From NCBI GenBank assembly GCA_037962975.1, contig CM075670.1, positions 87,671,501 to 87,735,500 on the forward strand: 64,000 nucleotides of DNA, in the 5' to 3' direction. The notes beneath the pieces are model-generated. The model saw only the letters and a list, made by a program, of their open reading frames with translations. It made no database searches and was not told the origin of the DNA. Position numbers and translations under genes: made by a program. Positions 12,712 to 24,911 of the stretch are shown here, piece after piece; the first letter of the stretch is position 1; each line of letters begins with the position of its first letter. The DNA is from Clitoria ternatea (lineage: Eukaryota > Streptophyta > Magnoliopsida > Fabales > Fabaceae).

Positions 12712-13775
12712 TGATTATTAAATACTCTAGTATATCCCATCAATAAAGTTGGATTCGCATGCATATGCATTAGTATGGTAGCATTGAGCTAGGTGAACTG
12801 CAATGCAGTTGACAATGATTAATGAATGTGAGTGATTATTAATGATACCAAAATGTTAAATGATGATGCATGATGTTATATATGATGCTATGACATGAAT
12901 TGATTGGATATCCTTATGGTTGTGTAATCCGATCAATATTTATCATTTAGTATATAGTTGCTCATCCCTACTATCTTTCATTACAATGAACTTCACAGAT
13001 GACAAAGAATGGTGAAGTTCTAAGGAAAATAATGGTGCAAGATTGCACCTTGGGATCGTAATTAAATTATATAGCTTTTGGTTGAAAATGATAGTTGTAT
13101 GCCTTGACCGATGCTGCTAGAATTGATAATTTATGTAGGTAACTATTAAGTGCCTTACTAGAGGTTGTATACAGTTAGATGATATGCATGGTTGAGTTAT
13201 ACCTAGTGGTGCCATGAAAGTGATCCAGGTGAATTATATATGTATATATGATGATATAGCATGTTGATTTTGCTAAAATAGGCAAGAACTGTTTAGTATA
13301 CTTGATTTTATGATCACTATATGTCTAGAAACTGTTTTGTGTAATGAATTAATGAGATAGGATGTTGAATATATGAAATTGCACATTAGGCCAAGTCTAG
13401 TATATTAAATTGCATGAATAATTAATAGATGACAAAACTTGGTAGAGAAGTGAAAGTGATCACTAAGAAATGCATGGTTAAGTCCAAATTAGGCATATGA
13501 TTGTATGTGTGGTGGAGATTTGGTGCTAGAGCCATCTGAATTGAATTTCACAAGTCATGTAAAATGACCATTTTTGGCCTAAATCATTCAATGTGAGTGA
13601 AATCCAATTGGAATGGAATTTTGACATGGACTTGGACCATGAGTTTAGAAATGGTATGTACTAGCTTTTGTCAAAATTTGATCTCATTTGGATGAGGTTT
13701 GGTTAGCTTAAGCAAATATGTAAATTGGATTTTTAAAAGAAAATGTCCATTTTCTGTAGCTGCTGACAACTTAAT

Positions 13776-14300
13776 TATGACGGTTTTGCATTTTGTTATG
13801 TTGGGAACTTTCTATGCCAAATTAGTCTTCCCTTCCCGCATAAAAGTTGTAGGTATCTGAGCTACAAAGATGTACCAATTGGTTTCACCTCGATAGGTGT
13901 TTTGTAGCTCAAGTTACTCCAGCATGTCCCTATTGTAAGTTTTTACATAGTAGTTCTACATTTTGTTGCACCGGGAATTTATGGGTAGAACTGGCCTTTC
14001 CTTCCTTCACAAAAGTTGTAGGTATCTTAGCTACGAAGATGTAAGTTTCACCTTGGTAGGAATTTTGTAGCTCAAGTTATACACAAAATACTCCAGCGTG
14101 TACTTGTTGAAATTTTTTGCATCATAGTTCTATATTTTGTTGCCCTGGGAATTACATGGGCAAAATTGACCTTTCCTTCCTTCATAACAGTTGTAGATAT
14201 CTAAGTTACAGAGGTGTACCAATTGGTTTCACCTCGATAGGAGTTTTACGGCTCAAAGTGATGTGTAAAACACTCCGTGTTCCAAACCATGTACAACAAA
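13776..14300 (+). repeat. Diverged ~150-170 bp tandem repeat, three copies
   Basis: Copies begin near 13776, 13945 and 14122. Each contains, in the same order, TTTTGTT..., a CTTTCCTTCC-like block, AGTTGTAG.TATCT, GCTAC.AAGATGTA, GTTTCACCTCG.TAGG and TTGTAGCTCAAG. Copies differ by substitutions and small gaps, so the array is old. Confidence 0.75.
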
Positions 14301-15958
14301 AAAATTATATTCTAAATTTTAGTAATTTTCTTTGGGTCTTTTAATTGAATTAAAATGTCACAACAACTTTTAGTTTTCTCTTTTTCTGTCTTTTTGTATC
14401 AGCTAACAACAACAATAATGTATTTTATAGAAAAAGAGTCAACAGATTGATGATTTTGTAGTTTTTTTTTGGAGGGCATATAGTTTTTATTTGGTTTTGG
14501 TGAAACTGGATTTTTATATTGTTTCAAACGCAACTTGTCATTGTTACCAAAAAAACGCGACTTGTCATTATCAAATACAAGATGATAAGAGAGGAAACAA
14601 CAACATGGACATATATTATACAAATTCTACGGTAGGTATATGAAGACCGACCACACGTGAACTATGATGCTCAGAATATTTTACGATGATGATTCCATAT
14701 TGCAACCAATATGTGCTTTGTAATGATGGAATCCATTACATGTAAGTGCAAGTTGGGTTTCATGCAAATTTTAAAAAATTTGTGTTGCTTCTGGGAATTT
14801 GCTTTCTTTATTCATTATTACTAGTTTTGAATGGCTGCTCTAAGTTAATTTCTTATGGGGGGTGATGAGCCTGTAAAGGGGATTCCCTAGTGCAAAAGTG
14901 AATACCACCTAGAATTATACCTAATATGGAACAATTATTTCTAATTATAGCCATTTCTTTTATTTAAAAAAACCAAAACCAAAACTTTGATCCTGTGGAG
15001 TCCCCCATTAAACTTTTGGGACCATAAAGGCAAAAACTATGGTAAAATTTGCAAAGGTGATACCCTTCTCAGGATATGAAGTATATTCTTTTTAACAAAT
15101 CAATTGAAAACTACTTTCTTGAACATTCTTATCTTTTTCTCTTGGACAACCGAAGAGCCAACTACCCTAATTAAGAATTAAGAACCTTAACTTATAAAGT
15201 AGAGATAACGTCAATTATATCTACTTTAGGGTGTCCTGGTTCCATTTCGCATCTTCTCTTTGAATGCACCCCTCAAAGTCAGAACCTAACCGAGAACTTT
15301 ATATGCCCCTAGGATTATTATTTTGAAACTAATTTGTGATGCATAAACTCTCTGCACTCATGTATAAGAAAAAGAATCAAGTGAAAATCATTTTAAAAAA
15401 TATTTTTTTCTAATACTACAACTATATGGCTGATATTAAAATTGAATAAGCGCAACATACCAATCACTTATATATAGTTGTATGGTCAAAATTTATTTGT
15501 CTAATGAGGGCAGATTCCATGTGCTACGTCTCTATACATGCACACAAACACACATTTTGCTCCCTTACCATCTGTTGACACAAGTTGGAATTTATGTGAC
15601 AAAATCAAATTTGTGCTCGCGACGGTATTATTGTTGTTGTCGTCGTCCATAAACAGCTGAATGTAACCTGAACTACACAAAAAAAACATGTTCAAAGACA
15701 ATAACTTAGTGTCCTTGTAAACAACACTAAAGTGGTATCTGTGCTATACAGTTGGATTTTCTTGGCTTAATTCCTTTTCTCATCAATAAAACCTCTACTA
15801 CCATGGTTAGTTAAGATATTCCTCACTCCCCTACCCATCACAAATTAATTAATTCACCGAGAAGTGAGAAAAATCTCACTCTCACTATAATATCAAGCGA
15901 CATAGTTAACAATAAAATGGACATGTTAATGCACTTTAGTCTTAACATTAACAACCTT

Positions 15959-18900
15959 TTACACAGTTGGGAAACAGCAGTCCTCATTCTCCCACTTTAC
16001 CAAAACAGAATTTCTTTGCTGCTCTACCCTCTGAAGATGTGAAGACAACTGGAACAGATCAACAGTGGCTCCTCCATGTTCGGAGGAAAGACGACGATAT
16101 TTGACATTGGACAAGTCTGATGGTTGGCAGATATCATCTCTGTGAACTTGAGAAGCACAGCCAGAATCAGAGACTGTTGTAGTTGCAGATCTATTCTTGA
16201 TGATTTCCTTAGAGGTTATATTACACTGAAAGGACTTATTTGGTACATATCTATCCACACAGCTTATCCTCAAAGGTGTTTCAGAAACTTGATCATCTCC
16301 GTCAGTCATGCAGATGCCGTGAAAAATTTGGGGACTAGCCAAGGGATTTCCTGCTGTGTGGTGTGATGGATTCTGTGGCTGATCTGACAGAAGAGAGAGA
16401 GCACAGCTAGATAATTCCTGAGCAAGTGTCATGGGTGCAGCGAGATGAGGACTGTAAGATGATTCCTCTTCAAGTTTGATATGTCCACTCTGAGAGATTT
16501 GATCATGCTTCCCTTGGAGAAGTATGCCACCTTGAAATATGTCTTGAAAGGCAAACTGGGGTATGTTCTGTAATGAAGACCCCAGAAACTTAGTTCCTGC
16601 TAACACAATAAATGTAAGAAACATTCTCAGATTCTTGGCAAAGGTTTGTTGGATAAAGATAGTAACAAACAGGAACACCAAACAAGCAACATAAATAACA
16701 AATTATGGAACTTTTAATTTCTCTCCTGAAGAAATAAATCTGAGAGCTGTAGTTTCAATTGTTTTCATTTTTTCTCAAGCACAAGTTATAGATTGATATT
16801 GTATGACTTTGTTTCATCTGTAACAATCCTTAGAACCTTGTTTAAGTATGCATTGAGTATTCTTAGGATTAATATAATCCAAATTCATTATTAAGTATTT
16901 GGTAACCTTGGATATATTGCACATCTTGTAAGAATACAAGTGGACTTTTCTTGAAATTTTTCAATTGAATATGAATAATACATTCTCTAAATAGCAGTTG
17001 AAATGGAAAATATTTAAGTAATATCACAATACAGACAGAAAACCAGGCTTCAACACTGGTATGTTTGAACATTGAGTATAAAAATATAATAAATACATAC
17101 AAAACAAACATTTGTTAAATGGTCCACATCATTCCTTGGGACCACGATAATTAAGAGATAGAGTGATAATATAATTTAAAGAACCTATAAGTGCCTCTTT
17201 TGTCTACTATGTTTATAAAATTTATGCTGTCTTTTCTAGGCTTGTGGCTATAATTTTAGTTAATGACAAGAATTATATCATTTTTATTTTTTTTGAGAAC
17301 TACCCTGCAGTTGTCAAAAAGTCATCAGACATAGAGTATATAAAAGAAGCTTTCAGTGCAGCTAATAAAGCCACATTAGCTTGAGTTGACCCAAATTCCC
17401 TATAGTATTTGCATCTTACTGTTAAAAGAAGACACATTTCACTTTCTTTAAATGACTTCATTCTCATGATTGATATTTGATAGAATATTTAAAGAATAAA
17501 TTTCAGCAAAATCAAACATACATCATTAATTTAGTTATACACTACTAAACGAAGTTCTTGACATATCTACTCTTATAGTGACCTGAAAAGCATGATATCT
17601 ATAGTTTATGTCTTGAGGCAACTAATAGAAAATGCCAAATCTGATTTATGATTTATACTTGTCCCTAGAGGATCAAGTAAAGACTAAAGAGATTTCAGCT
17701 ATACAACCTATAAACCATTGACTCACGGGAAAATACAACAACCATGTAGAAGAGGACATAGTAAAAAAGAAATATATAAGCAAAAGAGAAAAATAATATA
17801 CCTATCAATGTCATGTAATACTAAAGAAGTCAAAAACTTACACAGCTCTTCAAACTTCTATCAATAGTTAATTACAAATAAATTTATTCTATTAAAAGTC
17901 CTCCAATAAGTAGTTTTACATACAGATATTCTATTAAAAGTCCTCCAATAAGTAGTTTTACATACAGATAGACCCTATCTCCGTACAAAATCCCAAGTAA
18001 TATATATGGTGGCTATGCCTTTTCTTGACATAGAAATCCTACAGGTTTAGAGCAGACAGGCATTTTCAATATGTATTTTTCTTCCTGCCCTTTCTTATCC
18101 AGTGCTATAACTTTCCCTCATTCTTTCTTCTTCAGCATACACCTACATATCTAACTCTTCGTACTAATGCATTAGTGTCTAAATATTATCAATGTCTCAA
18201 CTGTCTTGAATGATTTTTCTTTTTCTAATTAAAACAATCACTTATATCTAACATCTACTACCAAAAGAAATATCTGACATCATCACTCATCCCTTTATCC
18301 TCATTCTGTAGCATACCTGATTATTAATATAATTGTATGTCCGCTAAAGAAGTTTAACATGAAAAGTTTGACATATGGACAGTGCTGAATACGTGGGTCA
18401 TAAAAGCTGCTAAATGATAAGATACTCATCAAGAAATTACTAATAACAAAAAATTGCACTTGGACAAAAAGAGCTTTTAAAAGTTGAAACATTAAATGAG
18501 AATTCTGTCTTATCCATGCTAATGAAGGTACTAATGATAGATTCTTCATACCTTGATGATATGACTGAAGAATCTTGTGTTGTTTACCAGTCATATAATC
18601 AAATTGAGGTTTCCTTCGTCGTTCATTGTGTCCTGCAAGACGCCTACGACAACTGCGTTTACCATCATCAAACTCAGCTAGCAAATGGAACCTAATTCAA
18701 AAACAAAAAATCGTACAGTTCAATACATAACAGTCAAGTTCTTCAAACACTAAAATCAAATCGAAGAAGATACGTCACCTGAAATACAATAAAGAGTCAA
18801 TCTACGGTTATACACATTGATTGATTTGTTTAATCAAATATGCATTGCCATTTGTCATATTAATTTGAACTAGATTGGTTGTAGGGAATGAAAACTCTTA

Positions 18901-20018
18901 AATCATTGTATTAATAGGACCCAACAGTAGAACCATATGAAAGTAAAAATAAGGGATGCCCCAAGGTCTGTTTATTCTAAGAAAAAGCTTAATGCTTTTA
19001 TCTTCTGTTTTACTAATAATTAAAAGAATTTCACCTTATTTGCACTTTGTTTCTTGCTTTTTACCTTGCTTTATGCTTTTGCTAACAACATTTCTGGTAC
19101 AACTATTTGGAAACGAGAAACAAAGTAGCATTTTTTAAATTATCAGCAAAACAGAAAATAAAACAAGAAACAGTTCTTTTTAGTAATGGTTTTTCATAGG
19201 AAATAATTTGCTCAAAGTTTATTTGTTTCTGAGCAACGGGATTGGGGGTACCTCACCAATTAAACAAATATAAGGATCTTATATAAATGTCACGAGAAGT
19301 CTAAAACATGTAATATATCTATCAAAGGACCACAGAAACACCTGCTGCACTGCTGGCAAAACCTCTGTTCAATGCCATTAACAATAACTTTAGCTGTCTT
19401 GGAGTGAACATCACAAACTTTATGCCTTTTATGGTAATCTTTTGAGGAGCTAAGATCCATGTTACAACCATGAACTTGGCAGACAGGAGCCTGTGCAGGT
19501 AAGCTGGAAGTGCGAGCTCTCTTTGCAAGCGTGGTTGATTGTATAGACGTTAAAGTGAACCCTTCTTTTACCACCTTAGCACTGCTTGCACCTTTACAAT
19601 CTGCTAATCTTCCTAGGTTCAGATCAATCAGCGAAGAATCATGAGTTTTTGACTCAACTACAGAGCTTAAATGCTTCGACTCAGATTCTTCTTCCCCCAA
19701 AGATGAATCCAAAGCAATAACATGAGTGGATGAATTCCCTCTCTTGATAGAATTACTGTCTAGTTCATAGCTAGGTGTCTCTAGAAGCTGGCTACCGTGA
19801 AATGATGGCTTTTGCATCAAGTCAGGAAATCCTAAGTCCACAAATTCCATGCCGTTAACTACCCCTCTGTCTGAATTAAACCCATCTCTCTCAAAGTTTG
19901 ACTTGTTGTCCCATTCAGCCAATGCTTTTCTACTTTTCATAAAAGCATCAAGTGAAAAATCCATTTCATCAGAAAACAAATACCCTTTCTCTTCAGGGCC
20001 GTAGCTCCAAGATTCCAT
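15959..20018 (-). CDS. SPL6: SQUAMOSA promoter-binding-like transcription factor, SPL6-like
   Basis: Three coding exons on the minus strand: 20018-19342, 18691-18552 and 16596-15959, with GT/AG introns. They join in frame to 1455 bp, a 484-residue protein. The SBP zinc-binding domain spans about residues 180-255. First site: C180, C185, C202, H205. Second: C221, C224, H228, C240. It is followed by the overlapping basic nuclear-localisation run (KRSCRRR...RRRK). The intron inside the domain falls at the CSR|F position usual for the family. The N-terminus MESWSY and the last-exon CALSLLS block resemble SPL6 of dicots, though the exact orthologue is inferred. A nuclear factor of this kind binds GTAC-core promoter sites in phase-change and growth programmes. 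The last exon carries a miR156 site. No breaks seen. Confidence 0.93.
16385..16404 (-). promoter_or_regulatory. miR156/157 target site in SPL6-like exon 3
   Basis: Read on the plus strand, these 20 bases match mature miR156 (UGACAGAAGAGAG-family) at every position except one internal base (position 14, A for U). On the mRNA this gives an almost fully paired site encoding ALSLLS, the standard location in SPL genes. It predicts cleavage or translational repression in juvenile tissue. Confidence 0.93.
17886..17969. repeat. Perfect 42-bp tandem duplication in SPL6-like intron 2
   Basis: Two identical 42-bp units (17886-17927 and 17928-17969), beginning ATTCTATTAAAAG. It lies within the 1955-bp intron, so it does not change the protein. 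Being identical, it is either recent or an assembly artefact. Confidence 0.9.
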
Positions 20019-20912
20019 TGGTACAACCGAATTGAAGCTGCAGATGCTATGAAATAACCAAGAAGCCTACTACAATCCAAAAGAAACACATTAATCCCTT
20101 GCTAAAATTAAAAGTTTTATACTCACTTGATCACACCAAATTTGGTAAATACATACATAAACACATACTACTACACAAGTCATAACTATTGCCATAGACA
20201 AATAAGGCACATGCACTAAATGAACACACAGGAAACACCATAAAAAGAAACAAGAATGACAACAAACATGTCAAAATATAACAAATTCCCATCAACTAGC
20301 GACAAGAAGAATTTCACCAGAAGAAGAAAAGAAGATAATCAGATCCCACTTTGTTCGATACACAAGAAAATTCATAATCCCTGAACTGTTGGTACCAGCC
20401 AAAAGTAGCATCTAAAAATCTCAACTTTTTTTTACAGGGACATTGACACTAAGACAAACCAAAGAACCAGAAACAGAAACAGAAAACTCAAAAGGGTAAC
20501 CCAAATCAAACCAAGATTGCATGATTATCCATCTTCCAAGTTCCATCCAACAACTCTCATAACATTCAAGACCCCAATGAAGTTAAAATGGTGGGGGCTG
20601 CAGCAGGAGAATAAGAAGAGAGGTGGAATACAAAAGAAGCAAATGAACATGCCCACATTAGAAGAAACAAAAAGGACTCATTTTTCTTGGTAGAAAAGAG
20701 GAAACAAACCGCTAGAGGAAGAATGGAAAACGAGGGTGGTGACGGATTGAAGGAAAAAGAAAAGAAATGAATTAGCCGTATCACTGTTCCATGATTCTAT
20801 TCCACACAGTTTCTCGGGAACCAAACAGCCAAAAAAGATGGTATCTTGAAATAACCTGACAGATGGGTGGCACCTTGTGAGTGGTTTAAGCACACACCAG
20901 AGTAAACAGGGA

Positions 20913-20914
<2 letters not shown>
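20019..20914 (-). other. SPL6-like 5' flank, probable untranslated leader
   Basis: No coding frame. Just upstream of the ATG the minus strand reads TTTCATAGCATCTGCAG before CTTCAATTCGG, a good 3' splice-site candidate, so a leader intron is likely. I could not fix its donor or the transcription start. Confidence 0.45.

Positions 20915-20962
<48 letters not shown>
20915..20962. repeat. GA/TC microsatellite upstream of SPL6-like gene
   Basis: About 24 GA units on the plus strand, so TC on the gene strand, about 900 bp upstream of the start codon. GA/CT tracts are common in plant leaders and promoters and can bind BPC (GAGA-binding) proteins; that role here is inference. Confidence 0.9.
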
Positions 20963-20965
<3 letters not shown>

Positions 20966-23144
20966 GGTCTAGTTTTGTTTTATCAGTGTAGTGGTAACGT
21001 TGAAGCAGATGGAGCGTGAGTCAACATGATTTCTTCCTCTACTACCACCAAACCAAAAGCATGTTGAGGTCTTTTGTAGCTTTTGAGACAGCACCGCAAT
21101 TCCATTTTGATACATTTGATTTGCTTCTATTTACACAGAAACAGACCAGGCACACCCATCGAATATTCTATTGTAACAAAACAATAATAACAAATTATCT
21201 TTTTGAATTAATTTATTATCATAATAAAAACTTGGTTTAGCTAAGGGTTTAATATCTATAAATTTTTCCATATAGACTCAATCCTTATAAATTTAGGATT
21301 TGATGCATAGCATTATTTTATTATCTAAATCTAATCTATTAATATATGTTGTTATTACTCTATTAAATTTAATCTATTAATCTATGTTGTCATTACTCTA
21401 TTAATAGCTTTAGTTAATTCGTGTAAATATGTAATTGCCGTTATTGATATTATGTTAATTATTGAATTGACAACAAAATTAGTGAAGAAAAAAATTGAAG
21501 CAAATAATAGAATCAAGGGAGGAACCCAATCCTAATCATATTTTTATAAGGACTAAATCTAAAATTTAAAAATTTTGTAAGAATTAAAGTTAAACTTGTA
21601 TTTTTTAATGAATAAATGAAAATGAAAATGAAAATGAATGAAAAGAAAAATATTGGGTGGATATAAAAGAAAAGAAGTAGACAAAGGAGTTTCTCTTCTT
21701 TAGTTTAGATATAGATGAAAAGAATATGAATAAAAATAAATAAATTATATAAGAAATAAATTAAATTTTATATATAAAAATAATTTTTATCATGACAAAT
21801 TTAACATATAAATTTTCTTAAAAAGTGAATATTTATTGTGGGTATTAATATTTATTAAACAAAATTTTCATATTATTTTCTTTTATATGATAGGAAATTA
21901 ATTTCTAATGTGATAATGTTTTTCTTTCATCTCTTTCTTTTATTTCTTTTTAACCTCCTTTCATTTCCTTCTGAAGACTTAAGTGAAATATAAACGAGTT
22001 TTAAATATAGATATAAGACACATATTATGAATAGAAAAAGTAAATTTTAAATAAAATACTGTTGAATTTATCTTATAAATAAAAGTAGATTGATCTTAAA
22101 TTTAAATATAGGTTTTAAAATTCTTTAATGTTGTGCACTTACAACGTAGTTAAAATATTGAAAGTTATTTCAATAAAAAATAAAGAAATAAAAAATTGAA
22201 AGTTATTAAACGTAGTTAAAGTACTAGTAGTGATTAGAAATATAAACATCTTCGATTATGATGATGATTTTCCTCACCGTAAAGGCGTGAATCCCGTTTT
22301 TCAAGGCACTTTTTGTCAAAGAAAAAAAAACCTTTTATCAAAGTTGGATTGGAGGCTCTCTGCCATGAAATAAGTTTAAAAGTCATTTTTTCATAGATTT
22401 AAAATTCAATTTTTAAAAGAGTGATTGATGAAATTTGTGACTGAAGTTTCTGAATGGGATAACTTCACCTTGCAACTTATCTGCTTCCACATGAATCTCA
22501 TCAGGAGATCCTCATTGTGTTTAATATTAAAATTTATTTGACTGTTTAATTCATATCTCAATCAATCTGAATTTATAGTGAAAAAATGTTTTAAGAAAAT
22601 CAAAAGGGCTACTCTAGTTAACAATATACATTAACAAAACTATGTTGGAATATTTTATAGAAGATGACAATATTGTAAAAAAAATTAAACATACAAAAAC
22701 AAAATTTAAAAGATCAAACAAGAAATTTAAATAAACAAAAATGATCAAACTTGTATTTCTATCATTATTTTGTAAAACTCTCTTCTAAGTCTTATTAGTT
22801 TTTTTAAAGGCTGCCTTAAATAAATTAAAATGAATATGCATCTAAGCATCTAATTTAAGAAGGTAGATATTTCTTTTGATTTTTTCTTAATATAAGTCCT
22901 TGATTGAAAATTTTTGCTGTTGCAACATATAGTATTCTTATTAGTGGTTTGTATTCCATGGAGATGCTCCACGTACACTCACCAAATAAACTCTTCTTAT
23001 TAGGAGCTACCAACTTGCCGTTAACATTCACATCACTTTGCCAAAATAATGTCATTTCTCGAGGAATGCTTAACTAGCACTTAATATGTTGCCTTTTTTA
23101 TCCATTAAAATAACAAACACGGGAGAATAAAAACATAAAAATTA
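20963..23144. other. AT-rich gene-free region
   Basis: No supported gene or element. Simple AT-rich sequence with short GAAAAT-type runs near 21617-21640. It ends at the CACTA element boundary. Confidence 0.5.
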
Positions 23145-23160
23145 CACTAGTAGAAAAATC
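23145..23160 (+). repeat. CACTA left terminal inverted repeat
   Basis: CACTAGTAGAAAAATC, preceded by the TTA target duplication at 23142-23144. Confidence 0.85.
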
Positions 23161-23164
23161 AATT

Positions 23165-24130
23165 CGCACTATATGTATTTAGTGACGACATAAAGATTTG
23201 TCATCTTTTGTTACAGATTTAACGACGGTTAAATATTAACGACTAAAATAAGGTTAATAATAGATAAGGAAACGAATTTAGCAATAGATTCTGTGGCAAA
23301 ATTTATTTGCTGAAGAGTTTGGCAGCAAGTATACCATATCTATGGCCAAATATTTCATTCCGCGATCTTGTTTAAAGAGTTTGGCAATAGTTATACCATA
23401 TTCATGGCCAAATATTTCATTTTGTGCCTTTGTCTGAAGCATTTGATGACAATTATACCATATCTGCTGCCAAATATGTAATTTCACGCCCTTATATGAA
23501 GACTTTGGTGACAGATAACTATAACTGTCGCTAACTGGCTTCAGGCATTGTCAGACATTAAAGATGTCAGAAGAGATTGCGATGGTTAAACGTATCCGTG
23601 GCAAAATAGATTTCAGTTTAGTGTCATTGTCTAAAGAGATTGCAACGGTTGAATGTATTTGTGTCAAATGATTGCATTTAGCAACGGTTGTGTATGTATC
23701 CGTCGCCAAAATAGAGTTTATTTTTGTTCCCTGTCTGAAGATATTAGACATGGATAACTACATTGTTGCTAAATTTGTTCAGACACTGTTAAAACTTCCT
23801 TTGGTGACGATTGAACGTATTTGTGGCCAAATAGATTTTAGTTTGACATCATTCTTTAAAGAAATTGCGATGGTTGAATGTATCCGTGGCCAAATGATTG
23901 CATTTGTTGATGGTTATATATGTATCCGTCCCCAAATATATTTCATTTTGGTGCCCTGTCTAAAGATATTAGCCACGAATAACTACACTGTCACTAAATT
24001 TGGTCAGACACTATTGAAACTTCAGATAGTTAATCAACACTTTGCGATGGATTTACGATTTCCCTCATCAAATTTTGATAGATGTGACATCTTTGCCACG
24101 GGTTTGGCGGCAGATATGAGTTCGTAACTA
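23165..24130 (+). repeat. CACTA left subterminal repeats
   Basis: Many short, diverged repeats of TTTGGC(A/G)(A/G)C..., TGGCCAAAT and GCAA(C/T)GGTT with longer ~110-120 bp units (for example two blocks with TTATACCATAT...ATGGCCAAATATTTCATT). Such arrays are the binding region for the TNPA-type protein in En/Spm elements. Small open frames in this stretch are by-products of the repeat. Confidence 0.75.
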
Positions 24131-24164
24131 AATACTTAATCCTTAAATCAAGTTGGTTCCCTTC

Positions 24165-24370
24165 TTCCCTCCCTATTTTCACCCAACTCCCCTCTCTCTC
24201 TCTGTCTCTCTACCTTTTCCCTCTCGAGCCTTCATCACCACCTATTACTCTCTCTCTCTCTCTCGCACTCTATCTATGTTATCCCTCCCAGCACTACCAC
24301 CGTTGATGTAGGAACGGAGATCTAGTTCTCCTTCTTCTTTCTCTTTGATGTGTTTCTCTTCTAGTTCAAG
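24165..24370 (+). other. CT-rich stretch, possible CACTA transcript leader
   Basis: CTCTCTCT runs at 24190-24212 and 24249-24264, then a plant-leader-like stretch ending near TTCTCTTCTAG. Lying just inside the subterminal repeats on the coding strand, it could be the transposase leader. Weak evidence. Confidence 0.3.
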
Positions 24371-24539
24371 GATAACAATGGAAGAATATGGAGAAAACAA
24401 AAATAAGGATTGTGAAAATAAGGAAAGTGGGCAAGGTAAAGAGAAAAGGAAAAAGGCGAAATGAAGGAGAGGGTTTAGAAGGGTGAAAGGAAAAAACAAC
24501 GATTAGTAAAAAAACAGAAAGTGAAGGCGCCACCTTAAG

Positions 24540-24911
24540 AGGATAAGCCTCAAATCTCACCACCTAAGGGGAGAAAACTCTAAGATAAGAGCTTGCCTAG
24601 GTTAAGAAACCCTAACTAAAAAGAAGGGGAAAACTCAACTCACTACTCACAAAAGAAAGAAATGTATTCTCTAATTCAAGGTGTATGTATTACAAATGAG
24701 AGCATGCCTTATATAGGCTAAGGGGTGGCACTTGCTCTAACCTATAGCCCAATAAGGCTTTCTAATCCTAATCTAAAAATTAAAAAATTGTATAAAAAAT
24801 AAAAGAATTATTTTAGCTAAAAGAAGTCTCTCTAGTTGTGTCCTCATCATGCCTTTTTTCCTTAAAAGGATTTGACCTCAAATCCTATAGATCCAAAGTC
24901 AGCAGTAATTC
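24540..24911 (-). mobile_element. Ty3/gypsy fragment: pol C-terminal tail and LTR start
   Basis: The minus strand encodes DLRSNPFKEKRHDEDTT... then a stop (about 24891-24823), the usual extreme C-terminus of legume gypsy polyproteins. Downstream on that strand is LTR-like sequence with CCTATATAAGG (about 24711-24721). The left limit is unclear. The right edge is cut by a TGTAACACCC-type terminus at 24912. Confidence 0.5.

Larger units (their letters stand above)
12256..15958. other. Gene-free region
   Basis: No credible coding frame. Contains a TA microsatellite and a three-copy ~150-bp repeat, listed separately. Stretches near 12470-13000 and 13500-13770 have the look of old LTR sequence (for example GCTCATCCCTACTATC near 12960, like the block near 61726), but I cannot place boundaries. 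Right end is the 3' flank of the SPL6-like gene. Confidence 0.5.

Noticed and set aside
23672..24127. 151-codon plus frame
   Set aside because: Lies in CACTA subterminal repeats; the peptide repeats come from the DNA repeats.
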